Shown here piece after piece: positions 42,377 to 50,904 of a stretch of DNA of 64,000 nucleotides. The translations under genes were made by a program, and so were the position numbers. The notes under the pieces were generated by a model, which was not told the DNA's origin, searched no databases, and saw only the letters and a program-made list of their open reading frames with translations. Source of the DNA: VAZQ01 sp045811525 (GTDB lineage: Bacteria; Pseudomonadota; Alphaproteobacteria; Rhizobiales; Xanthobacteraceae); NCBI GenBank assembly GCA_045811525.1, contig JBJMTV010000040.1, positions 4,613 to 68,612 of the forward strand, in the 5' to 3' direction. Position 1 is the stretch's first letter; every line of letters starts with the position of its first letter.

Positions 42377-42478
42377 ATGCAAGTCCAAACCGGTCACTGG
42401 CTTGATTATGACCCCGTTGCCTTCGTGGCGCTCGTACTCGGATTCGGTGCGGTCGCACTGCTCGCCGTCAGCATTTGA
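42377..42478 (+). CDS. 33-residue membrane micro-protein under an EcfG-type promoter
   Basis: The frame encodes 33 residues: MQVQTGHWLDYDP, then a single membrane helix 'VAFVALVLGFGAVALLAVSI'. GTGAGG lies 6-8 bases upstream of the ATG. The gene lies directly after a consensus EcfG promoter, so it should be induced by general stress. The protein has one helix and a short polar N-terminus with His, Trp and two Asp. No family is recognised. Confidence 0.6.
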   Translation: MQVQTGHWLDYDPVAFVALVLGFGAVALLAVSI

Positions 42479-42612
42479 GCATAGCGGGTCCACATAGCGT
42501 CTCGGCGCGATCTCGCGCCTGAGCCTCTGGTGCGTACGCAGTTCGAGCTCCCTAGTCGGAGACTACGTTCGACTCCCAGGGCCGAGCCGGGCTGATCAGT
42601 CCCCTATTCAAG

Positions 42613-43818
42613 CTACCCCGGCCGCACGGCGGTGCCGCCCCGATTCCAGCCGCGACCCCCTTCACCGTAAATATCAAAACCGTTGGCCGTCACCACGACC
42701 GTGTCTTCCAGCTTGATGAATCCGCGTTGCGGATGCTGCAGGGTGGTCTCCACCGAGACCACCATCCCCGCTTCGAGTGGCCGATCGGCGTCATAGGCGT
42801 CATACGGCACCGGCCCAATCGCGGTGAGCCGCGGCGCCTCATGGCTGACCAGCCCCATACCATGGGCGAGAAAGTGCATGTGGTTGTGATGCTTCGATTT
42901 CTGCACCAGGGGCTCGGCGGCACCGTAGATCACGCTGGCGGGCGCACCAGCCTTGATCGGCTTCATGGCGGCCCGCTGAATGGCCTCGATCTCGGCCAGC
43001 AAGTCCTCGAGCTCAGCGTCGGGATCGCCATGGATCGCCATGCGGCAGAGGTCGCCGATATAGCCGTGGTAATTTCCGCCGCTATCGAGCGACAAGATAT
43101 CGCCCCCGCCCCAGCGCTGGTCGGACGGAGCGCGGTTGAGGCTTGTCCCCGCGGTAATGAGCAGATAGTCGAATGTGAGCCCGCGGCTTGTTTCCTCGCG
43201 CCGCAACGCCTGCGTCAGCTCGCGCTTGGTCGCGCCGGGCGCATGGCCAGAGATGACCGCCAACATGGATTCGATCACCCGCTCAGAGGCCATCCGCAGC
43301 AATTCGAGCTCCTGCGCGCTTTTCACGGCGCGCAGCCGTTCGAGCACGAATACCGCATCGACGATCTCGCTCCCGGAGAAGGCGCGGCGCAGCACGTCGC
43401 CTGAATCAACCGGCAGAAAAGCGAGCTCCGCAGCGATGCGCTTGGTCTTGAGATTTGCTTTCCTGATGTAGTCGATCGCGCGCTCCATCACATCGATGGA
43501 GCCGGACGAGTTGGTCTGCAATTCCGGCACCCAGAATGGCTCGTTCTGCTTCTGAAAGCCTTCCATGCGGTGTCCGAAATAACCGGCACGCTCGCGTTGT
43601 CCCTTTGGGTAGACGAGCACCGGCAGATATCGGCTCAGCCCCATCGCATCCATGGATTCGAAGAAGAAAGCGCGATGTCCGCCGAGCAGGTATTGCACAT
43701 TGTGCTTGGACGTCGCGACCAGAAGATCAATGCCAGCCTGATCCATAAGACGGTCGAGACGGTCGGCATCGAATGGGATATGAGCGGCTTTGCTGGCCGG
43801 CTTGACGATATCGAGCAT
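42613..43818 (-). CDS. M24-family (Xaa-Pro peptidase/creatinase-like) enzyme
   Basis: This 401-residue pita-bread-fold metalloenzyme has 'LLVATSKHNVQYLLGGH' near the N-terminus. Metal ligands are in 'LSLDSGGNYHGYIGDLCR' (two Asp), 'FLAHGMGLVSHE' (His), 'GMVVSVETTLQHP' (Glu) and 'IKLEDTVVV' (Glu). M24 proteins include Xaa-Pro aminopeptidase, creatinase and the DMSP lyase DddP. Proline-specific or non-peptidase activity cannot be decided from motifs alone. It is the last gene of the seven-gene minus-strand cluster with the molybdenum enzyme, so a catabolic role (C-N or ester cleavage) is inferred. Confidence 0.82.
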   Translation of the reverse strand: MLDIVKPASKAAHIPFDADRLDRLMDQAGIDLLVATSKHNVQYLLGGHRAFFFESMDAMGLSRYLPVLVYPKGQRERAGYFGHRMEGFQKQNEPFWVPELQTNSSGSIDVMERAIDYIRKANLKTKRIAAELAFLPVDSGDVLRRAFSGSEIVDAVFVLERLRAVKSAQELELLRMASERVIESMLAVISGHAPGATKRELTQALRREETSRGLTFDYLLITAGTSLNRAPSDQRWGGGDILSLDSGGNYHGYIGDLCRMAIHGDPDAELEDLLAEIEAIQRAAMKPIKAGAPASVIYGAAEPLVQKSKHHNHMHFLAHGMGLVSHEAPRLTAIGPVPYDAYDADRPLEAGMVVSVETTLQHPQRGFIKLEDTVVVTANGFDIYGEGGRGWNRGGTAVRPG

Positions 43819-43915
43819 GGGCGAAGCTCCTGTGCGGCTCGTCGCGGGGTCTCACTGGGCCGATATGGTAGTGAAATTGGGGGGCGCCCGCCAGCGTTGC
43901 AAAGTTACGGAACAA

Positions 43916-44392
43916 CTATAGCGCGCGCTTGAGCCAGAGGTGGTCGAGCGAAATGGCCCCCGCTCCCTGCACCAGGAAATAGAGCACCACCAGCGTCCAC
44001 ATGAGCGTGTATTCGAGGCCGAGCTGGTTCCAGAAATACTTGCCGACGCGCCATCGCTCAACATTGGCGACGAGCAGAAAGACAAACATGACGAGCGCAG
44101 CCGGACGGGTGAACAGGCCCACCGCAAACAGCGGCCCCAGCACGAGCTGGGTCAGCGAGATCGCCGGTGCCCATACATTCCCCGGGCGGTAACCGTCGCG
44201 ATCGAGCTGGGCGGCGAGCTCACTGAGGTTGTGCGAGCGCAGCCCGGTATTGGGGAAAAAGCCGAAGGTATTGCGCAGCCCGTGCGGCACGAGTGCCAGT
44301 CCCGCCCATGCACGCAACAGCGCCTCTGCCCAGGGAGCGAGCGCCTGATAAAATGTTGCAAGCTGGGGAAAGACGAGCGGCGTATCGGTCAT
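43916..44392 (-). CDS. DoxX-family membrane protein in the Mo-enzyme cluster
   Basis: This 158-residue protein has four predicted helices with 'EALLRAWAGLALVPHGLRNTFGFFPNTG' (about 23-50), 'LTQLVLGPLFAVGLFTRPAALVMFVFLLVANVERW' and 'LEYTLMWTLVVLYFLVQGAGAISLD'. It matches DoxX/DoxD-like proteins. In archaea DoxD is a subunit of thiosulfate:quinone oxidoreductase. Here it lies 74 bases downstream of the Fe-S subunit gene, so a role as membrane or quinone link for the molybdenum enzyme is possible but not shown. Confidence 0.75.
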   Translation of the reverse strand: MTDTPLVFPQLATFYQALAPWAEALLRAWAGLALVPHGLRNTFGFFPNTGLRSHNLSELAAQLDRDGYRPGNVWAPAISLTQLVLGPLFAVGLFTRPAALVMFVFLLVANVERWRVGKYFWNQLGLEYTLMWTLVVLYFLVQGAGAISLDHLWLKRAL

Positions 44393-44466
44393 GCGGGCGG
44401 TTTGTCAGCGGGTGCGCGATCGGGCCGGCTCGTCATCCCGCTACCAGATCACAAGGTTGCAAACCG

Positions 44467-45303
44467 CTAAAGACGGATCTCTCCGAGGCTCACGCTCGCG
44501 GCAAGCTCGACATCAAGGGTCTTCGTCGCGCGTCCGGGCGCCGAAATTTCCACGACATAGCGTCCGGAATTCTCTTCGAGCTTGTCAAATTTGAAATCGC
44601 CGTAATTGTCCGTGACCATCTCGGCCACGACCGTGCCGTTCTTGGTCAGCCGCACCTTGGCACCCTCGAGGCAATCGATGACGCCACTGACGTCGACCGA
44701 CACGCTGCCGCCAATGAAGCATTTCGCATAGCGCCAGAGGTTGCGGTAATAGACTCGGGGCCGCGTGCCGAGCTCCGGCCTGATCACCTCGAGGCCTTCG
44801 TCACGCGCCAGGCGCGCCATTTCCTCGTCCTCCACCTTGATGGCGCGCATGGCACCGGTCGGACAAGACTGCTGGCCACGCGTCTGCTGCCATCCCTGAT
44901 CGATCAGGTGCGCATCGAAGGTCCAGTGCTGCGGCAATTGCAGCTCCTCGTTCCACCAGATGTGGCCATAAGGACAAGCCTCGACCAGGTCCTTGCGGCC
45001 TTTGGCCTTGACCGGATCGATCAGCATGATGCCATCATCGCGCTTCTTCAGCGCATCGCCGCCTTTGCGCAGGCAAGGCGCGTCGTCGCAATGGTTGCAC
45101 ATGGTCGGCACATAGCCGATGTCGATCATCGGCAGCTGCCCCCGCTCCTTCTGCAGAATGTTGATCCATTTGTGCCCATGCTTGGGCATCGGCGCGGCAT
45201 AGCCCGGCCAGTCGTTGCCGACATATTCGTCCATGGTCGCGAGCGTGCAGAGATTGCAGTTGGTGCACTCCGCCACGTCGATGATCATGTTCCACTTTTG
45301 CAT
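44467..45303 (-). CDS. Transhydroxylase-type Fe-S subunit (beta) with C-terminal Cna-like domain
   Basis: This 278-residue ferredoxin-like protein has cysteine sets at 'CTNCNLC' (13-19), 'CNHCDDAPC' (near 70-78), 'ACPYGHIWW' (near 108) and 'QSCPTGAM' (near 145), enough for three 4Fe-4S clusters as in the transhydroxylase family. The C-terminal part ('VSGVIDCLEGAKVRLTKNGTVVAEMVTDNYGDFKFDKLEENSGRYVVEI', about 205-255) looks like a Cna/CarboxypepD-regulatory beta domain. This pairing is the hallmark of the small subunit of Pelobacter pyrogallol-phloroglucinol transhydroxylase. GGAG lies 7 bases before the ATG at 45303. It has no signal peptide and follows the large subunit by 88 bases. Confidence 0.85.
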   Translation of the reverse strand: MQKWNMIIDVAECTNCNLCTLATMDEYVGNDWPGYAAPMPKHGHKWINILQKERGQLPMIDIGYVPTMCNHCDDAPCLRKGGDALKKRDDGIMLIDPVKAKGRKDLVEACPYGHIWWNEELQLPQHWTFDAHLIDQGWQQTRGQQSCPTGAMRAIKVEDEEMARLARDEGLEVIRPELGTRPRVYYRNLWRYAKCFIGGSVSVDVSGVIDCLEGAKVRLTKNGTVVAEMVTDNYGDFKFDKLEENSGRYVVEISAPGRATKTLDVELAASVSLGEIRL

Positions 45304-45391
45304 CAACAATCTCCACGCAGTGCGCATGGCGCGCCAGCAACAGTTTCGGCTAACGCCGGCGTGAGCGAAGCGCCACTTTGCGGCGTGCTGT

Positions 45392-48300
45392 TCACTTCGC
45401 CGGCACCAAGTCCGCCGCCTTGAGCGTCTCGCGCACCTGCTTGTCATGCTCCATGCGCGCGAATGTCTCCGACATGTGCTCGATGCGGCCGTCCCAAAGC
45501 TCGACCTGCACCAACGCATTGGCGCCGGCGATGGAGTGGGTCGAGCGCGTCTGCGTCCGCTCCGGCGTGAGCAGGTTGAGGCACCCTCCCCGATCGACGG
45601 ACTTGCCAGGCTCGCCCATGGGCTCGTAAACGGCCGAGGACTCATAGCCGTGACAGACGCCACGCGGCAGACGCTGCGTCGGCAACGCTGCGCAGAGCAC
45701 TGCACCGCGATCATTGTAGACCTTCACGACGTCATGCTTGTTGATGCCTCGCTCGGCGGCATCGTCGGCGTTGAGCCGCATGATCCAGTAGTAATAGCCG
45801 TCCACCTTGACCCGGTGATCCTCGATGTTGAGGAGGAAGGAATCCTTGCCATCCCCCTGCGTGTGGAACGAGTACTTCGAGTGCGGGGTGAGCATCTGCA
45901 GCGGATAGCGCTTGAACATCTCGCCGGAATGCGCGCCCTCCCAGGACGGCTCGTATTTCACAATGGGCGGACGCTCCGGGTCGTGGAACCGCTTGAGGCT
46001 GTTGCACTCGAACTCGAGCTTTCCCGATTGCGTCTGCAGGCCGCTGAGGTACTCGCCGGCATAATCAGACGGGAGCGGCTGCGCCTCGGGGACGTCCTTC
46101 TTGCGGCTCTCCCAGAACCAGCGGAACGACACCGGTGCGCGCAGCTTCTCCTTCTCCGCCGGCACTACGTAGTAGCCGCGCTTGATGAACCTTTTCCAGG
46201 ACATCACTTTCGGCATGTCAGACGCGTCGTAGACGCGCTTCACCCAGTCGATCTCGTTGACCCCCTCCGAGAAATAGTTGGCGAGGCCGAGGCGTTTGCA
46301 GATCTCGTTGAATATCCAGTAGTCGGACTTCGACTCGCCGAGCGGTGCGATTGCCGGCGCCTGGAAGATGATCACCCGGTGGTTGAGCTGCTGCTGGCCG
46401 TGATGCCCATAGCCGCCGAGCCCGGCCCATTCACTGATGTCGACCCGCTCGAAATTGGTGCAGGCGGGCAGGATGACATCGGCAAACTTGGCTTCGCCTT
46501 CGAACCAGATCGACTGGTTCACCACGAATTCCAGGTTGGCGTGCTGATACATCCGCACCCACCTGTTGGTGTTGTTCATCGTGGAGAGGACCGAGCCTCC
46601 ATACTTGTACATCATCCGCACGGGGGCATGACCCGGCGCCGGATAGGCAAACTTGGCGAACTGGTGCTCGATCGATTTGCCGATCCAGGGATAGCCTTCC
46701 GCCTTGCCATCGGCGATCGCCTCCGGAGTGCGCAGCCGCGGGATGCGTTGAAACGTCGTGCTCATGCTCAAGAGCTGCGGCATGCGCTGGTAAAGCGAGA
46801 TCGGCATCGCCGTGCCTTCGAGGTCGCCCGACATGCCGCCCTCGGAATATCCTGGGAAATAGAACTGGAAGTCGACCGGCGTACCCCACTGCAGATTGCC
46901 CATGTTGACGCCGGGCTTGCCCAACCCCTGCATGGCGCTGAGACAGACCATCACCCGCGCCCATTGGATGCCGGTCTGATTGCGGCAAGCACCGCCGTGC
47001 CCGTTCCCCCATCCACCGGGCGCCAGATAGACACGTTTCCTGCCCCATTCACGCGCCAATGCGCGCACGTCGCGCGCGGGGACACCGGTCTCCTTCTCCT
47101 GCCATTCCGGTGTCTTGGGGACCCCGTCCTCCTCGCCGACGAGGTAAGCCTTCCATTTGTCGAACCCTAGGGTGTGGCTCGCAACATAGCCTTTGTCGTA
47201 GAGCCCCTCCTTGATCCAGACATAGGCGATCGCCATCGCCATCGCGACCGACGTCGTGGGACGCGGCGCGAACCACTTGCCGGGCAGGAACTGCGCCGAC
47301 GCATTGTAGTAGGGGTCGACGTGGACCACCTTGATGCCAAGCTTCGGGTTCTTCAGCCATTGGCGGCGCACGGTGCCTTCCTGCGCACCGTACGAGCCCG
47401 AGGTCGATTCTGGATCGGCGGCCCAGAATACGATCATGTCGCAATTCTGCAGACAGTCCTCGACCGTGCCGTAGGTCTCCGACTGGCCGACGCGCATCGT
47501 ATGGCCCCAGTGATGCACGGCGCCCCAGTACCAGCCTTCCCAGCTGTCTGGATTGTGATGGATCTGCGTGTAGCCCACCGCATTGCGAAAGCGGAACAGG
47601 GCCGAGAGGTAGTACCCGATATTGCCCCAGGTGTGATGCGAGCCATGCGACACCGCCATCACGCCGGGCCCATACTGACGCTTGAGCCGCTTGATCTCGG
47701 TGCCAACGAGATCGAGCGCCTCCTCCCAGGAGATGCGGACATAGCCTGACTTGCCGCGATTTTGCGGGTTGCGCTCGCCGTTCGGATCGAAGTCGACCCG
47801 CTTCATCGGATAGAGCAGCCGGTCCGGCGAATAGATGATGGATTTCGCGTTCTGCCCGTGCGGCGCGAGCGTGGTCTTGCGCGGTGGCGTCAGCTTGAGG
47901 CCACGCGCCTCGATGGTCCACGAGGCTCCGTCGTCCTCGGCTAGGTCGATGGGGGTCATGCGGATGATCTTGTCGTCTTTGACGTAGACGAACACGGGCC
48001 CGCCATTGGTCATGTTGCAATAGCGCATGGTCCCGTCGGCGAGCCGCGTGCCGATGTCATAGCCGAGGCTCTGGCTCAGCATGATGGTCTGGGCGAACCA
48101 GTTTGTGAGGTCCTCAGGACCATCAACGGTCAGCTTGAAGTCTTTCTGCGCATTGATCTGGTCGAGCCAGTTGATCGGCGGCATCAACAGGTCAGCCCCG
48201 AGCGCCGCATTCTTGAACGCGAGCGTCACGTCGGCATCGGCGCGCAATCCCGCTCCTGACGTGATCGCGCCATCTCGGATGGCATACCAGCGGCCGATCT

Positions 48301-48439
48301 CGCCATCGCGCGCCTTGATCTGCGCGACGAGATTGCGCTCCTTCAGTCGGGCGCGAAATGTCGGGTAGCGCCAAGCCGAATATTTGAGCAGCACGGCCAA
48401 ACCCAACAGAATGAGGCGAAACGTCAGTGCTGAAAACAT
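45392..48439 (-). CDS. Transhydroxylase-like molybdopterin oxidoreductase (large subunit) with N-terminal membrane helix and SCP2-like domain
   Basis: This 1015-residue bis-MGD enzyme lacks the N-terminal Fe-S cysteine motif, as in the large subunit of pyrogallol-phloroglucinol transhydroxylase. The Mo-site motif 'HHNPDSWEGWYWG' (294-306, Asp298-Ser299) and 'SHGSHHTWGN' (264-273) correspond to the Asp-Ser and His active-site residues of that family. A further stretch 'PPRKTTLAPHGQNAKSIIYSPDRLLYPMKRVDFDPNGERNPQNRGKSGYVRISWEEALDLV' (about 185-245) is the family signature. Unusual: residues 1-20 form a hydrophobic helix and 25-125 resemble an SCP2 sterol-binding domain ('ALGADLLMPPINW', 'FKLTVDGPEDLTNWF'). 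GGAGGA lies 6 bases before the ATG. The substrate is unknown. Confidence 0.85.
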   Translation of the reverse strand: MFSALTFRLILLGLAVLLKYSAWRYPTFRARLKERNLVAQIKARDGEIGRWYAIRDGAITSGAGLRADADVTLAFKNAALGADLLMPPINWLDQINAQKDFKLTVDGPEDLTNWFAQTIMLSQSLGYDIGTRLADGTMRYCNMTNGGPVFVYVKDDKIIRMTPIDLAEDDGASWTIEARGLKLTPPRKTTLAPHGQNAKSIIYSPDRLLYPMKRVDFDPNGERNPQNRGKSGYVRISWEEALDLVGTEIKRLKRQYGPGVMAVSHGSHHTWGNIGYYLSALFRFRNAVGYTQIHHNPDSWEGWYWGAVHHWGHTMRVGQSETYGTVEDCLQNCDMIVFWAADPESTSGSYGAQEGTVRRQWLKNPKLGIKVVHVDPYYNASAQFLPGKWFAPRPTTSVAMAMAIAYVWIKEGLYDKGYVASHTLGFDKWKAYLVGEEDGVPKTPEWQEKETGVPARDVRALAREWGRKRVYLAPGGWGNGHGGACRNQTGIQWARVMVCLSAMQGLGKPGVNMGNLQWGTPVDFQFYFPGYSEGGMSGDLEGTAMPISLYQRMPQLLSMSTTFQRIPRLRTPEAIADGKAEGYPWIGKSIEHQFAKFAYPAPGHAPVRMMYKYGGSVLSTMNNTNRWVRMYQHANLEFVVNQSIWFEGEAKFADVILPACTNFERVDISEWAGLGGYGHHGQQQLNHRVIIFQAPAIAPLGESKSDYWIFNEICKRLGLANYFSEGVNEIDWVKRVYDASDMPKVMSWKRFIKRGYYVVPAEKEKLRAPVSFRWFWESRKKDVPEAQPLPSDYAGEYLSGLQTQSGKLEFECNSLKRFHDPERPPIVKYEPSWEGAHSGEMFKRYPLQMLTPHSKYSFHTQGDGKDSFLLNIEDHRVKVDGYYYWIMRLNADDAAERGINKHDVVKVYNDRGAVLCAALPTQRLPRGVCHGYESSAVYEPMGEPGKSVDRGGCLNLLTPERTQTRSTHSIAGANALVQVELWDGRIEHMSETFARMEHDKQVRETLKAADLVPAK

Positions 48440-48559
48440 GGATTTCCTCCGGTCCGCCGGCGCGGCCGCAATCCTTGCGATTTGCGCCATTTTCAGCCGA
48501 TAACCCGACGGGTGCAATATTAAAGAGCCATCGAGGCCCGGCTAATGTGGAGCAAGGGC

Positions 48560-49540
48560 CTAATTGGGGCCGAGGCCCGCGGCCTTCACCACCTGCGCCC
48601 ACTTTTCGACGTCCTTGCGCAGATAGGCATCGAACTCCGGCGGGGTCATGGGCATCGGCACCGCCCCCTGCTGGCTCCATGCCGCCTTGATGTCCGGGCG
48701 CGTGATCGCCTTGTTGATCTCGGCGTTGAGCTTGTCGACGATTGCCTGGGGAGTACCGGCGGGCGCCATGATGCCGAGCCAGATCGTCGTTTCATAGCCG
48801 GGTACGCCGGCTTCCGCGATCGTCGGAACCTCGGGGAAGACGCTCGAGCGCTGGAGCGCCGAGGTACCGAGGGCTCGCACCTGCCCGGCCTTGACGTTCG
48901 AGGCCATGGTGGTGATGGCGTCGAACGCCATTTGCACGTGGCCGCCGATCACACTGTTGCGCATCTCTCCTGATGCCTTGTGCGGGACATGCACGAGGTT
49001 CGTGCCGGTCATCGCTTTGAACAGCTCACCCGCCATGTGATAGGGCGTCCCCGGCCCTGAGGAGGCGTAGTTGAGCTCGCCCGGCTTGGCCTTCGCGAGC
49101 GCAATGAACTCCTTCAGATCCTGTGCCGGTACGGATGGATGGATCACCATGATCAGGTCGGAATAATTGATGCTGGCAACCGGCACGAAGTCGCGCATCA
49201 GCTGAAACGGCTTATTCGGCGTGAGCGATTCGTTCACTGTGTGTGTGTTCGACATCGTCAGCAGCGTGTAGCCGTCTGCAGGCGACTTGGCGACCGCGTC
49301 GGTCCCGATGATCGATCCGGCGCCGGGCCGATCCTCCACTACGAAGGGTTGCTTCAAAGCGTCCGAGAGGTGCTGCGCCACTTGCCGCGAGAAGACGTCG
49401 GCCGGGCCGCCCGCTCCAAACGGCACGATGATCTTGACGGGCCGGACCGGATAATCTTGCGCGAGGCTGCCCGTCAGCGGCGTGACGACGGCAAAGAGAA
49501 GCGCAAGAGCGCCAAGAGCAGCCCGCGACAGCAACATCAT
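48560..49540 (-). CDS. Bug-family (TctC) solute-binding protein in the Mo-enzyme cluster
   Basis: This 326-residue periplasmic binding protein has a signal peptide ('AALGALALLFAVVTPLTGSLAQ', about 7-28). It has 'YPVRPVKIIVPFGAGGPADVFSRQVAQHLSDALKQPFVVEDRPGAGSIIGTDAVAKSPADGYTLLTMSNTH' (about 30-100), the Bug core, and a C-terminal 'PEFDAYLRKDVEKWAQVVKAAG'. No tctA or tctB genes are adjacent. It lies 120 bases upstream of the molybdenum enzyme in the same direction and is likely to bind its substrate or precursor (inference). Confidence 0.88.
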   Translation of the reverse strand: MMLLSRAALGALALLFAVVTPLTGSLAQDYPVRPVKIIVPFGAGGPADVFSRQVAQHLSDALKQPFVVEDRPGAGSIIGTDAVAKSPADGYTLLTMSNTHTVNESLTPNKPFQLMRDFVPVASINYSDLIMVIHPSVPAQDLKEFIALAKAKPGELNYASSGPGTPYHMAGELFKAMTGTNLVHVPHKASGEMRNSVIGGHVQMAFDAITTMASNVKAGQVRALGTSALQRSSVFPEVPTIAEAGVPGYETTIWLGIMAPAGTPQAIVDKLNAEINKAITRPDIKAAWSQQGAVPMPMTPPEFDAYLRKDVEKWAQVVKAAGLGPN

Positions 49541-49659
49541 TCCGGCATTCTCCCTTACCTAAGCTTTGGCCCGGCTTGGGCGAAGCAGAAGCAAAGCCGG
49601 GATAAGTGCGCGCGGATCTCGCTGCATTCAGTTGAGGCTGCAGCCTCCGGCATCTCGGC

Positions 49660-50826
49660 TCATTGCCACAGCCGCTTGCTGGCGAGGCGCGCTCCCTCGG
49701 CAAGCGCTTCAAGCTTGGCCCACATGATGCTCGGATGGACCCGGCGGTGAAATGGGCCTTGCGCAAAACCACAGTCAGTGCCGGCAATGAGGTTTTCGCG
49801 TCCTACTAGCTTCGCGAGCCGCACCACGCGGTCCGCGATCAGCTCGGGATGCTCCACCACGTTCGTGGCGTGGCTGATCACCCCGGGGATCAGCACCTTG
49901 CCCTGCGGCAGCTTTACCTCCTGCCACACTTTCCATTCATGCGCATGGCGCGGATTGGCGCCCTCGATCACATAGGCGCCCACGTTCACTGAGAGGACAA
50001 GATCGACGATGTCCTTGAGCGGTACGTCGGTGGTGTGCGGCCCAGGCCAGCTCCCCCAGCACACGTGGTAGCGAATGCGATCGGGCGGCAGACCGCTGAT
50101 GGCATGGTTGAGCACCTCCATGTGCATCGCCACCCATTTGCGATAGTCGGCAAAGCTCGCCGGCGGAACCATGCGATCGTAGGTGACTGCCGCGCGCGCA
50201 TCATCGAGCTGCAGCAGGAAGCCTGCTTCGACGATGATGCGATATTCGGTGCGCATCGCCTCGCCGATTGCGACCAGGCACTCCTCTTCTGTCCTATAGT
50301 ATTCGTTCTTGCGGTCGGGAATGACACTCGCCGGTGCCGCAACCGGAAGGAATGCCTCCTCGACCTGCACGGCTGCGAGCGCCGTCTTCAGATTGTTGAT
50401 GTCGCGCTCGAGCGCCTTCTGGCCGGTATAGGTGATGGGTCCGACGCACACCGAGTCCGAGGTGGTGGCGACCACCTCGCGCGCATCGAGCTCATCGTAA
50501 AATTCCGAAAATCTTTCCCGATCGGCGCCGCGGCGAAACGGATTCGCGTCGGGCGTGACCGGCCGCCGCTCGAAGCCGCTGAGACGCTCAAGCACATATT
50601 GGGACCAGCTGATAGATTTGCCGAACTCACCGTCGCTGACCACGTCGACGCCGGCATCGGCCTGATGCCGCACCACTTCCGTAACCGATTGCGTCAAGCA
50701 GCTCTGGTAGGCGGCCTCATCGATCGGCTTTCCGGCCTGGCGCGCGCGCATGAGCTCCAGCAGCGGCTTCGGCCGGATCAGACTGCCCACATGGGTGGTG
50801 AGAATGCGATCACTGCTGCGTTTCAT
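49660..50826 (-). CDS. MetE C-terminal-like (cobalamin-independent methionine synthase II family) enzyme
   Basis: This 388-residue protein resembles the C-terminal catalytic domain of MetE and the related epoxyalkane:CoM transferases. It starts 'TTHVGSLIRP' (10-19), and has 'GVDVVSDGEFGKSISWSQYV' (near 59-78), 'LQLDDARA' (near 206), 'RYHVCWGSWPGPH' (near 252-264; His and Cys zinc ligands), and 'IEGANPRHAHEW' (near 287) with 'GTDCGFAQ' (near 356; third zinc Cys). Such proteins use zinc-bound thiolate chemistry. In catabolic clusters they may carry methyl or thiol transfer. The substrate is not known. Confidence 0.82.
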   Translation of the reverse strand: MKRSSDRILTTHVGSLIRPKPLLELMRARQAGKPIDEAAYQSCLTQSVTEVVRHQADAGVDVVSDGEFGKSISWSQYVLERLSGFERRPVTPDANPFRRGADRERFSEFYDELDAREVVATTSDSVCVGPITYTGQKALERDINNLKTALAAVQVEEAFLPVAAPASVIPDRKNEYYRTEEECLVAIGEAMRTEYRIIVEAGFLLQLDDARAAVTYDRMVPPASFADYRKWVAMHMEVLNHAISGLPPDRIRYHVCWGSWPGPHTTDVPLKDIVDLVLSVNVGAYVIEGANPRHAHEWKVWQEVKLPQGKVLIPGVISHATNVVEHPELIADRVVRLAKLVGRENLIAGTDCGFAQGPFHRRVHPSIMWAKLEALAEGARLASKRLWQ

Positions 50827-50904
50827 GCCGATGGCGCTTTCACTGACACAGGGCGGCTTCTAACAGACGACCCACAGGTCCACAATTCACGCGAAAATAT
50901 CTGG

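Noticed and set aside
43907..43930. GGAAC near the 3' end of the DoxX gene as a possible EcfG site.
   Set aside because: No CGTT at the right spacing and no gene downstream on that strand.
45446..47170. A 574-codon open frame on the plus strand opposite the molybdenum enzyme.
   Set aside because: It is an artefact of GC-rich codon bias on the opposite strand. The minus-strand protein has clear family motifs and a strong ribosome site.
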